Shown: positions 23,649 through 32,557 of the stretch, in pieces
How the letters are laid out: the number at the start of each line of letters is the position of its first letter
Numbering within the stretch: position 1 is the first letter of the stretch
DNA from: JAMOAW01 sp039908535
Lineage (GTDB): Bacteria; Pseudomonadota; Magnetococcia; Magnetococcales; JADFZT01
Direction: 5' to 3'
Length of the DNA: 64,000 nt
NCBI GenBank assembly: GCA_039908535.1
Contig: JAMOAW010000002.1
Coordinates: forward strand, 1-64,000
Notes under the pieces: generated by a model
Databases searched by the model: none
Seen by the model: the letters and a program-made list of their open reading frames with translations, nothing else
What the model was told of the DNA's origin: nothing
Position numbers and translations under genes: made by a program

Positions 23649-25661
23649 TTATGTTTTAACAGTTTTTATATCTTCTAAAGTAAGTATTGAATTTGACTCG
23701 AAAATGCTTTCTTGAGCAAGTATAATATTTTTGGCATTATTCGTATCATTGGTAAAAAGTACCACAGCTAAATGTTTTTGAGCTCGTGAACAGCAGACAT
23801 AAAACAGTCGTCTTGTTCTGTCAATAACTGTTTCTTTATTCTCATCTTGGTTATTTTTGCTTATATTCAACGGTTTGAGTTTAAATAGCTGATCAAATGA
23901 ATATTGATTGTACTTCGCCTCTTTATCATCCAAAATAACCATTACCCTTTTAAACTCCGCTCCTTTAACGCCATGCTGTGTTGAATAGGGAGATTCTTTG
24001 TCCAAATATTGAAGATAGGGGTTAATCTGTGACACGGAGCATTTTAAATAAGCTTGGATAGCATTAAGTTTTTTCTCTGCTTTTTGAAATTCATCTTCAT
24101 CATCGACAACTTCTTCTCCCTCGGCACTATTTTCCATGAGATTGTCGGACTTATTCATCAAAGATGCTACAGTCAGAGTGTCGTTAAGTGCGGCTTCCAT
24201 CCGATCATCTAACTCAATCAGTTTTTTTTTATGCGCAAATTTTAGGCAATCCCCTACGGTATGAGTGACATTTTCTGTCGATAAGATCATATTTGTTAAT
24301 ATTTTTATATTTTCATTAATATCAGAAAGGTAGCTTGCTATATTTTCTTTTATTGTGTATAAAGTATCTTTTTTAAACAATGGTGAAACAATATTGTTTT
24401 CATTTTTATCTTTATTCTGTATTAGTAAACGCATGACTTCGTATTTTTTGTTTCCCTGAAAAGCTTCTATCAATGGAAGTAAAATTTCTCGAAAAGGACG
24501 AATGAACCATAAAGTACCCTCATTAAACCCTGATTTATAATTATCTGGTCCTGTATCGTGACAGGCAATAAAAAGATCAAGAAATCCTAGCTGTTTAGCG
24601 GCCATACGATGTACTAGAACGAGCAATTTAACCTTTGCTTCGAAATTTTTTTCCCTCCAAGAGGGATCATTTTCAGTATTAGCTAACCATTCACGAATAT
24701 CGCCAAGATTTTTCTCTTTTTGTTCATCGTCAGGCACAATAAATAATCGTGCAGATCCATGAACTAATCTTTTTTCATTTCCTATATTTTCTGTCAGTCC
24801 ACCAGTTTGCTGTAAACCATCCACCCCATGACGAATCCGATTAATGACATTCAAAACAGCAATAGGACTACGAAAGTTTTCCTCTTTTTCAATTTTTTTC
24901 CATCCTTTTTCAATTTGGATATTACCCTTACCGTTAGAATAAATTTTTTGCATGGGATCACCAAAAAATCCAAGGCAAAATTTATTTGATGAACCTCTGC
25001 CTATATCTTTCAAGGCATGAACAAAATTTTCAAAAGTGTCCTGACTCTCATCCACAAATATAAATGGAAAATTATAGGCAATAATTTTACGTAAAAGGGG
25101 ATATTCTTGAATAAGCTGTGGTACCATTTTGATAATGTCGGAGTGACTGAGAATTCCCTGGCTATAACGTTGGCTAGCTTCGTAACGAAACACCTTAATA
25201 TCGTCTATTTTTTCTAATATTTTTTTATTTATCTCGATCTGTTTTGTGTTTTTATTGATAGTTATTTTGTGTTTTCGTGGATTATTGTTTTCTTCTATTA
25301 AATCTACATTGTCTTGCTCAATTTTATTCTTTAACCAAATACGAATATTTAAATGAAAATTTTTAATAACCTCCCATAAAAAACTATGAATAGTTGAAAT
25401 ATGATAAAGTGTATCTTCTCCCATATCGGACAGGATCTCCTCAACTGCCACATTGGTGTAGGTGATGCACGCAACTCTTTGTCCATTGCTGCGCAACTCT
25501 TCTCCATACTCCTCACCAATATGAGAGAGTGCCTTGATCAAAGAGGTCGTTTTGCCAGAACCGGCACCCGCGATCATTAAAAAGCTTTGCCTTTTTTTTA
25601 GACATTCTCGTAGAGTGATATCTGCTTGGGTATCTGACCTGGATGCTCGACTACTCATCAA
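23649..25661 (-). CDS. UvrD/PcrA-like helicase, Gabija GajB-like
   Basis: 670 residues, superfamily 1 helicase. Motif I IAGAGSGKTTSL (about 32-43), motif Ia/Ib TYTNVAVEEI, motif II FIFVDESQDT, motif III GDPMQKIYS, motif V HGVKGAEFKRVMVI and motif VI RRLFYVCCSRAQKHL. A charged insertion (DNLMENSAEGEEVVDDEDEF) lies between motifs. It overlaps the upstream OLD/TOPRIM gene by 11 bases, the two-gene order typical of Gabija antiphage systems, where the helicase-like partner works with the nuclease on phage DNA ends. GajB proteins are often shorter (near 500), so 'Gabija-like' is the safe call. Low GC and flanking repeats fit an acquired island. Confidence 0.8.
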   Translation of the reverse strand: MMSSRASRSDTQADITLRECLKKRQSFLMIAGAGSGKTTSLIKALSHIGEEYGEELRSNGQRVACITYTNVAVEEILSDMGEDTLYHISTIHSFLWEVIKNFHLNIRIWLKNKIEQDNVDLIEENNNPRKHKITINKNTKQIEINKKILEKIDDIKVFRYEASQRYSQGILSHSDIIKMVPQLIQEYPLLRKIIAYNFPFIFVDESQDTFENFVHALKDIGRGSSNKFCLGFFGDPMQKIYSNGKGNIQIEKGWKKIEKEENFRSPIAVLNVINRIRHGVDGLQQTGGLTENIGNEKRLVHGSARLFIVPDDEQKEKNLGDIREWLANTENDPSWREKNFEAKVKLLVLVHRMAAKQLGFLDLFIACHDTGPDNYKSGFNEGTLWFIRPFREILLPLIEAFQGNKKYEVMRLLIQNKDKNENNIVSPLFKKDTLYTIKENIASYLSDINENIKILTNMILSTENVTHTVGDCLKFAHKKKLIELDDRMEAALNDTLTVASLMNKSDNLMENSAEGEEVVDDEDEFQKAEKKLNAIQAYLKCSVSQINPYLQYLDKESPYSTQHGVKGAEFKRVMVILDDKEAKYNQYSFDQLFKLKPLNISKNNQDENKETVIDRTRRLFYVCCSRAQKHLAVVLFTNDTNNAKNIILAQESIFESNSILTLEDIKTVKT

Positions 25662-27893
25662 GAGTCTCCAAATTTACGGTTACATCTTGAATATTTTTTT
25701 GTTCTTCTTCTGAATTTTGTCTTAATTCCAATTCAAGCCACTTCAAACCCTCATCAATGTAATGAGGCACTTTCCAATTATTATGCTTATCATCATTATT
25801 CATCATAATCAGGTTAAGTGCAAACTCTGTTTTCTTGAATGTACGTGACCAAACACGATTAAACAATGCTTTTGCTATATCATCTAACGATTTTTTTTTC
25901 GAAACGCTTAAATTTAGTTTTTTGCGTGAGGAATGCTGACACCAATCTAAATTTTCCAATGCAAACATCTCTTCAAATGTACGACCTACCAATAGTTTAC
26001 TGTTTCCTTCCCAGGAAATTAATTGGTTAGTTTGAAAGGCTATGCGAATTTTTTTTGTAATGATTTTTTCATCCTCTTTTAATGATAGAAGTTCTTCGAT
26101 CTTTATTGTATTCAATAATAACTTTTCAATGGTTTTATTTGATGTTATAGCACCAGGTGTTGTTGTTTGACATGTGCCTTTAGGTTTTTTAGTATTTCCT
26201 TCTCCCTTTTCGGTATCTGTATTTTTAACATGTTCATGGATGCTATCTAAATCTGTAATTATAAGTGTAATAATCCCCAAAAACTCAATTAAATCTCTAA
26301 AAATATGGGCAAATGCACCACCGACTTCTAGAATACTCAAATATCGGAATTGAAGATCTTTAGCTACCTTTTCGATTATTAAAGGTAACAATAACCGTTC
26401 GACATTGCCCTCTACAAGAATGGCAGCATCTGCAAAAAATAGATCACAATGGGTAAGTTTCATGTATCGAATGAGAAATGCTTTTTCATCTTCACCAGAA
26501 TCTCCTTTTTTAAATTGTGCAAGATTCAATACTCGACTATGGGAACGACATTCTTTCGTCACCTCACGACGAAAATATCGTATAGAAGAAAAACCAGTTT
26601 CATAGAGGATATGAGGAGAATGGGTGGTAACTACCAATTGTGTTGATAATGTTTCTCCTATTGGCATATTCAGGCTCAATGCTTTAAATACTTGACGAAT
26701 AAATACTTGTTGAAGTTGGACGTGAAGGTGAGCCTCTGGTTCTTCAATAATGATCAAATGGAGCGGAGGGGGGGCAGGTACTAACCTCTTTTCTTTATAG
26801 TCGAGCAATTCCAAAATCATGTAAATCATATTTTTGAACCCTAACCCATTGTATCTGTCCGGCAAAGTCATATCAGAATCGTTATTTGCATCTAATCCTG
26901 GAAGACTATAATGGACCTCTGCATTCTCCTTTAATACACTTTCTGAATAATGGTTGCCCGCACATTAAGGCGTGGCATGGTCAGGTTGGGATGTCCCATC
27001 CCCATTTCTTCTAAAGCTTTAAAAGTTGGCCTAAAAACAGTTGAAAACATTGAATTTATTATTTGCTCTGACTCATTAATGGCTTGCATAACTTTATAAT
27101 TATTTACTTTTTCTTTGTTATGCTGTTTAAAAAAGCGGCTGAAAAGTTTTGATAGATTTTCTGAACGAACAGAAGAATGAGAGGATTCCTTATCCGTCAG
27201 ATGCCTCTGTGCATCCATGACATCTACTCTAATAAGATTATTCAAGACTACTTTACATTTCTCCCCCGTCTCTTCAAGGAGCGGAAAAGGGGTATAGTTT
27301 TCCTTTTTCTTATGGCCCTCAAATTCGGCATGATCCAAAACATAATAGTGAATGGCATATGACTCATAGAGTTGTTTTGACAAATAATCGCAAAGATTTT
27401 TAGGCCATGGATGAAAATCTGATGTTTTTTCCTTCTGGTGAATACTTATATTGTCTTTAGCTTCTTGGCTGGCATTTTTAAAATCTTCTAGCAGCTTTGT
27501 TACATTTTTTGGTTTCCACTGTAAGCGTACACCTATCTTAGTACCTGTCCATTCCAGGCTTGGTATTAGGTGGATAACATGACGTAAATCACTATCTACG
27601 ATTTCAAACCACATATCCAGGGTGATACAGGGAAAATCATTCGAGTCCACCTCTTTATTTTTTAAAGCTTGGTCTCCAAGTCGGTTAAATTCCTTCCAAC
27701 ATGGCGCATAAAAATCATGAAGAGTAAATCGCTCCCCAGCAGAAGAGTCTTTTAAAAATGGAATAAGTACGTGAGTGGCTGAAGTTTTGCCACTATTATT
27801 AGCACCAACAAAAAAAGTTGTTTCCTTGTCCATTTCAATATGAACATCTTTTAATCGGCGATAATTTTTAATATGAAGCGATTCAAGACGCAT
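25651..27893 (-). pseudogene. OLD-family ATPase/TOPRIM nuclease, GajA-like, split by a frameshift
   Basis: Two consecutive frames make one protein of about 747 residues. The first (from 27893; the frame opens to 27920) has the OLD start MRLESLHIKNYRRLKDV and Walker A GANNSGKTSA, and stops at 26931. The second carries the ABC-type segment YNGLGFKNMIYM, Walker B LHLIIIEEPEAHLH and TOPRIM residues (ILVEGNVERLLLPL Glu; LIITDLDS DxD), ending at 25651. In the second frame, sequence before its first ATG (26871) is open back to about 26941, and reads ESVLKENAEVHYSLPGLD, which joins naturally to ATIIQ of the first: one base appears lost near 26941-26945. It may be a real mutation or an assembly error. 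Walker A and B are separated, so the ATPase is dead as written. Confidence 0.75.
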
Positions 27894-27911
27894 TTTTTTT
27901 ATCCATAGAGG

Positions 27912-28109
27912 TAATTGCAAAAACCGGTAAAAATGGAAATTTATGGACCTTTTGAATCACAAAGGATCGTAATTTAACGTCCTTTCTGGTATTATGTGTT
28001 TGCTAAAAACGATCATAAACACAAGAAAGGACGGAAGAAAATGAATAGTCTTCGAGATGGATTATCGCTTATTTGGAACAGAATTCAAGGGTCATTATTT
28101 CCTGAGCTT
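27912..28109 (+). mobile_element. Insertion sequence remnant (transposase N-terminus)
   Basis: An ATG at 28041 encodes MNSLRDGLSLIWNRIQGSLF then PEL before running into the family C array. WNRIQGSLFP resembles the N-terminus of IS5-like transposases (from memory). Upstream is an inverted repeat CGTCCTTTCT / AGAAAGGACG (27980-28033) and possibly the IS end TTGCAAAAACCGG near 27915. The rest of the IS is missing, replaced by repeats. It lies immediately upstream of the GajA-like gene on the opposite strand. Confidence 0.45.
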
Positions 28110-29130
28110 AGAAAATTCGGTGACACAATACCAAGAAAATTCGGTGACACGAAAATTCGGTGACACGAAAATTCGGTGACACGAAAATTCGGTGACACAA
28201 TACCTAATTGCTTTTTCAACACGAAAATTCGGTGACACAATACCTAATTGCTTTTTCACACGAACACGAAAATTCGGTGACACAATACCTCACGAAAATT
28301 CGGTGACACAATACCTAATTGCTTTTTCACACGAACACGAAAATTCGGTGACACAATACCTAATTGCTTTTTCGAAAATTCGGTGACACAATACCTAATT
28401 GCTTTTTCACACGAAATTTCGGTGACACAACGAAATTTCGGTGACACAATATATAATTGCTCGACGAAATTTCGATGACACAATATATCACGAAATTTCG
28501 GTGACAAAAATTTCGGTGACACAATACCTACAAAAATTTCGGTGACATACAAAAATTTCGGTGACACAATACCTAATTGCTTTTTCCATAAAAATTTCGG
28601 TGACAAATAAAAATTTCGGTGACACTAAATTTCGGTGACAAACACTAAATTTCGGTGACACAATACCTAAATAAAAATTTCCACTAAATTTCAATAAAAA
28701 TTTCGGTGACACAATACCTAATTGCTTTTTCCAAATAAAATACCTAAATAAAAATTTCGGTGACACAATACCTAATAAAAATTTCGGTGACACAATACCT
28801 AATTGCTTTTTCCAAATAAAAATTTCAATAAAAATTTCGGTGACACAATACCTAATTGCTTTTTCCAAATATAAAAATTTCGGTGACACAATACCTAATT
28901 GCTTTTTCCAAATACAATAAAAATTTCGGTGAATACCTAATTGCTTTTTCCAAATAAAAATTTCGGTGACAAATAAAAATTTCGACACAATACCTTAAAA
29001 ATTTCGGTGACACAATACCTAATTGCTTTTTCCAAGCACTAAAAATTTCGGTGACATAAAAATTTCCAAATTTCGGTGACACCAAATTTCGGTGACACAA
29101 TACCTAATTGCTTTTTCCAAGGGAATTCCC
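28110..29130 (+). repeat. Family C repeat array 2 (about 30 nested, truncated units)
   Basis: Roughly 32 cores of TTCGGTGACA in about 1 kb, nearly all in plus orientation. The full unit is TTCGGTGACACAATACC then TAATTGCTTTTTCC; most units are truncated at different points and rejoined through short junctions. The bases before each core drift along the array (ACACGAAAATTC, then CACGAAATTTC, ACAAAAATTTC, ATAAAAATTTC, AAATAAAAATTTC). Many apparent reading frames here (KKQLGIVSPKF-type) are artefacts of the repeats. Confidence 0.85.
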
Positions 29131-29135
29131 GCATG

Positions 29136-29573
29136 TCACCAGAATTCCCGCAGATTTCTCTCTACCTGCTGAAAGCGGCGTTTCAGAAAGCCAAGCACTG
29201 AAAGATCTGTTCGAGGGAAAACTGCCTGCCTTCATGACACAGCCCTAAGTGCTGACTGGTCACATCTATTCGCCCCTTCTGCCGATTTGGCAGGGTGGTG
29301 CTGAAGTTACCGGCGTAGAAAGGTATTTCTACTGGAGGCTGTGCATCGTCCGCCGCTATCCTGACGGCTTCTGTAACTGATTTTCTTGAAGACTGCCTAT
29401 TTGTAATCGTATTTTAAGATACAGACCCGTTTTTTGAGAACCACCCCCATTTTGACCACACCCCCGACATCTCAAACAATTCTCTTGAAAATTACCGACA
29501 ATGTAACTATATTTTTAATATAAAGACTCTTTCTAATCATTTTTTGAGAGCCGTAACGATTTTTTGAGGTGTG
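29136..29573 (+). other. GC-richer gene debris and Fic upstream region
   Basis: Composition changes sharply at the array's end. An open frame 29150-29248 (ADFSLPAESGVSESQALKDL, FEGKLPAFMTQP, stop) looks like a severed gene C-terminus, and 29249-29380 is a 43-codon frame from GTG. Neither is assigned. The motif TTTTTTGAG occurs at 29430, 29540 and 29560 just before the Fic gene and could be a regulator site or a remnant of repeats. Confidence 0.4.
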
Positions 29574-31082
29574 ATGACATTGGACACGGCACAGAACCGG
29601 CTGGCAGGCTATGCGTTTCTGATAGAGCAATACGAGTTGAATACTTTGCCGAACTGGCACACCTCCTCAGTCAGCCCGATGGGGACGCTACGCTCGACTA
29701 TTCAGGATGGGCAGGTGGAATCCGTCTATCCCCACTCCTATTGGCCCGGAGACGGAACGGGAGACCATCTGGAGTTCGCCCTCAAGTATGACGGTGTCAA
29801 TCTTGGTATCCTGTCGGCCCTTTTCGACGTGGTTCCAGCAGACGAGATAGCGGCCTGGATCAGCTCGAAACCAACCGGGAAATACGCCCGCAGGATCTGG
29901 TTCCTGTATGAATTCCTGACCGGACGGAAACTTCCGCTGCCGAATCTGATCAAGGGGAATTACATTGAGCTGCTTGAGTCGAACCGTTACTACACCACAG
30001 CACCCGGTCGTCGCATGCAGCGTCAGAGAGTCATCGACAATCTGCTTGGCGGGAAAGATTTCTCTCCCATCATCCGGCGCACCGAAAAGCTCGCCGTCAT
30101 GGAAGGACTCGACCTGCAGAAACGGTGCGAAGAGGTCGTGACCTCCTATCCACCGGAGCTCCTCAGACGGGCACTAAGCTACCTGTATAACAAAGAGACC
30201 AAATCCTCATTCGAGATCGAACACATCAAGCCGAGTGCCTCCCGGATAGAGAAATTCATCGGCTTGCTGGAGATGGCCGAGCACAGAGACTTTTGCGAGA
30301 AGCCTCTCCTGATCGACGTGCAGAACCGCATCGTCGATCCCCGATTTCAAGACACGGACTACCGGGCCAACCAGAATTATGTCGGTCAGACTATTTCCTA
30401 CCAGAAGCAGCTCGTTCACTATGTCTGCCCGAAGCCCGACGACCTCCCGGAACTGATGGCGGGACTACTCGCTGCCCATCAAGTGATGAAGGAGGGCGCG
30501 GTCCCCGCCATTATCCATGCCGCCGCCATCTCCTACGGATTCCTCTTCATGCATCCCTTTGAGGATGGCAACGGCCGTATTCACCGGTTTCTCATTCACA
30601 ATATTCTGTTCCTGCGCGGCGAGATCCCGAAAGGGCTCATGTTCCCGGTCTCCGCCGCCATGCTGAAAAATATGGCACTTTACGATCACTCCCTGAAGGC
30701 GTTCTCAAACCCGCTGATGCGGCTGGTTGAATACGACCTGGACGATCTCGGCCAAATGACCGTGCCGGATGTGACCGGACCTCTGTACAGGTACATCGAC
30801 ATGACCGCTCAGGCGGAGGCGTTGTATGATTTCATCAAGCTCACCATTGAGCACGAACTGTTGGAAGAACTCGATTTTCTGGCGAATTACGACAAGACCA
30901 AGCAGGCCATTCAGGAAATCGTGGACATGCCTGACCGACTCATTGATCTTTTTATCCAGCTCTGCCTGCAAAACAATGGTCGCCTTTCGGCGAAAAAGAG
31001 GGAATCGCATTTCGGGTTTCTGACCGATGACGAGTTGGCCGACATGGAAAATTCCGCCCGGGAAGGATACGCGAGGGAGTGA
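29574..31082 (+). CDS. Fic-family AMP-transferase-type protein
   Basis: 502 residues. The Fic catalytic loop HPFEDGNGRIHRF is complete near residue 325, with the motif's His, acidic and Arg residues, so transferase activity (usually AMPylation of a Ser/Thr/Tyr hydroxyl) is plausible. A possible inhibitory helix SSFEIEHIKPS lies N-terminal to the Fic core around residue 214, resembling the S/TxxxE(G/N) class but not exact. The gene is GC-rich compared with its neighbours and follows gene debris and a repeat array, so it is probably acquired. A GTG one codon upstream is an alternative start. No antitoxin gene is adjacent. Confidence 0.8.
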   Translation: MTLDTAQNRLAGYAFLIEQYELNTLPNWHTSSVSPMGTLRSTIQDGQVESVYPHSYWPGDGTGDHLEFALKYDGVNLGILSALFDVVPADEIAAWISSKPTGKYARRIWFLYEFLTGRKLPLPNLIKGNYIELLESNRYYTTAPGRRMQRQRVIDNLLGGKDFSPIIRRTEKLAVMEGLDLQKRCEEVVTSYPPELLRRALSYLYNKETKSSFEIEHIKPSASRIEKFIGLLEMAEHRDFCEKPLLIDVQNRIVDPRFQDTDYRANQNYVGQTISYQKQLVHYVCPKPDDLPELMAGLLAAHQVMKEGAVPAIIHAAAISYGFLFMHPFEDGNGRIHRFLIHNILFLRGEIPKGLMFPVSAAMLKNMALYDHSLKAFSNPLMRLVEYDLDDLGQMTVPDVTGPLYRYIDMTAQAEALYDFIKLTIEHELLEELDFLANYDKTKQAIQEIVDMPDRLIDLFIQLCLQNNGRLSAKKRESHFGFLTDDELADMENSAREGYARE

Positions 31083-31169
31083 GCTTCCAGGAACTCGTCA
31101 AAGTCGGTTGGAACCATGGGTTACAGGCCCCCAGGAGGGGGAGAGTTTTCCAGGGTTTTGCTGCGAAGG

Positions 31170-31378
31170 GTACCACCACATTTAAGTGTGGACGATGAAC
31201 GAGTGTGAACAAAAAGCAAAGTCAAGACCTTGGGGGATTGCATCCCCCAATCCCCCCTGCTTTTTGAAGGAAGCAAAACCGAGGTCAAAAGCAAGACCCT
31301 GGGGGCAATCCCCCAGACCCCTTTTTTTTTAAAGAATAAAATCAAAAAACAGACGACCACGGTTAAGTGTGGTGGTAC
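31170..31378 (-). mobile_element. Family B MITE-like element, copy 2
   Basis: Bounded by GTACCACCACATTTAAGTGT (31170-) and its near complement ending GGTTAAGTGTGGTGGTAC (31378). The interior is the reverse of copy 1: CTTGGGGGATTGCATCCCCC, GAGGTCAAAAGCAAGACC, CTGGGGG-CAAT-CCCCCAG, and poly-T/A. It lies between the Fic gene and lptG; the 86 bases before it hold nothing recognisable. Confidence 0.8.
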
Positions 31379-31429
31379 CTGAAAAAGAGGGTCTGGAGGA
31401 TTTGTTCCCCATGGTTTTATTTCTATTTT

Positions 31430-32521
31430 TCAATGCCCCCGATGTGGATTGGCCAAATGTAGCAAAAGAAATCCGCCGATACCGCTAAAAAAGGCCACCG
31501 GCGCCCAAGCGGCCAAAAGAGGGGGGAGTCGGCCTCCCATGCCTAAGGCGGCGGTGATGTCAGTGACGATAAACATGGCAAAACCGGCCAGCAAGCCCAT
31601 GAGCAAAGAACGGGTAGTTCCCCCCATACGTTGCAGGCGCAAAGAGAAGGGAAAGGCCAGTAGCACAGCGGCTAAGGTGGCAGCGGGATCGGAGAGTTTA
31701 CGGTGTAACATCACCCGGTGCGTGGTGGTATCGTACCCCTCTTGCTCTAGGCGTTCCGCTTGGCGGCGCAGTTCGGAGAAGGTGAGAAACTCGGGCTGAG
31801 GGGTGGTTTTGGAGAGTTCGTCGATGTGTATATCCACGGTTAAGGTCAATTGGCTAAATTTTTTGGGATCGGTGCTACCATCTTGCGGATAGGAAATACC
31901 ATTAATGAGGGTCCATTGCTCTTTGTTTTGCCATTCCATTTTTTGGGCATCAAGACGGTTGATCAATCGATTTTGAGCATCGAATTGAAAGATGGTGACA
32001 TCCAATAGGGCTTGATTGGTTGGAACGACTTGTTCAGCATGGATAATTTGGTGTTCCGCTTTAAACCAAACTTGATTTTGAAAATTGGTATGTTGGTTTA
32101 TTTTATTTTTAATATAATTTTCAGTTTGATCAGCGGCTTGACTGGTTCTTGGGACGATAAGATCTTGAACGACAATTTGCCCACTGGCCAGCACCAACCC
32201 ACCGAGCATAAAAGGGATCAAAATACGATAGATCGGAATACCACTGGCGCGCATAATGGTAATTTCATTGTCTCGCGCCAATTTTGTCAAAACAACCAAT
32301 GTGGCCAATAGGGCGATAGAGGGTAAAAAATGGATTACAAAGCCTGGAGCCCGAAAGATCATAAGCAGCCCCCAATCTGGCCAGTTAAAGTTTACTTGGT
32401 TGCCGAAGCGACGAATACTCTCCACGCCATCCATCAATAAAAATAAACCGATAAAAATACCCGTGATATGCAAACAGCCGATCAAAAAGAGGGTAAGAAG
32501 ATAGTTAAACAGTAAGGGCAT
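31430..32521 (-). CDS. lptG: LPS export ABC transporter permease LptG
   Basis: 363 residues, six membrane helices in two groups around a large periplasmic jellyroll region (about 95-270). The family pattern LLATLVVLTKLARDNEITIMRASGIPIYRI (coupling-helix region, cited in parts: LLATLVVLTKLARDNE, ITIMRASGIP) is clear. With LptF and LptB it extracts lipopolysaccharide from the inner membrane. It follows lptF by 36 bases on the same strand. Confidence 0.92.
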   Translation of the reverse strand: MPLLFNYLLTLFLIGCLHITGIFIGLFLLMDGVESIRRFGNQVNFNWPDWGLLMIFRAPGFVIHFLPSIALLATLVVLTKLARDNEITIMRASGIPIYRILIPFMLGGLVLASGQIVVQDLIVPRTSQAADQTENYIKNKINQHTNFQNQVWFKAEHQIIHAEQVVPTNQALLDVTIFQFDAQNRLINRLDAQKMEWQNKEQWTLINGISYPQDGSTDPKKFSQLTLTVDIHIDELSKTTPQPEFLTFSELRRQAERLEQEGYDTTTHRVMLHRKLSDPAATLAAVLLAFPFSLRLQRMGGTTRSLLMGLLAGFAMFIVTDITAALGMGGRLPPLLAAWAPVAFFSGIGGFLLLHLANPHRGH

Positions 32522-32557
32522 GGTCGGTTTTCTTTAGGACAAAGACGGTCAACAGGG

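Noticed and set aside
28095..29100. Overlapping reverse frames encoding KKQLGIVSPKF-type peptides
   Set aside because: They are translations of the family C repeat units, change with each unit, and have no ribosome sites; not genes.
28110..29130. Possible CRISPR array
   Set aside because: Repeats lack constant spacing and unique spacers, units are truncated variously, and no cas gene is present.
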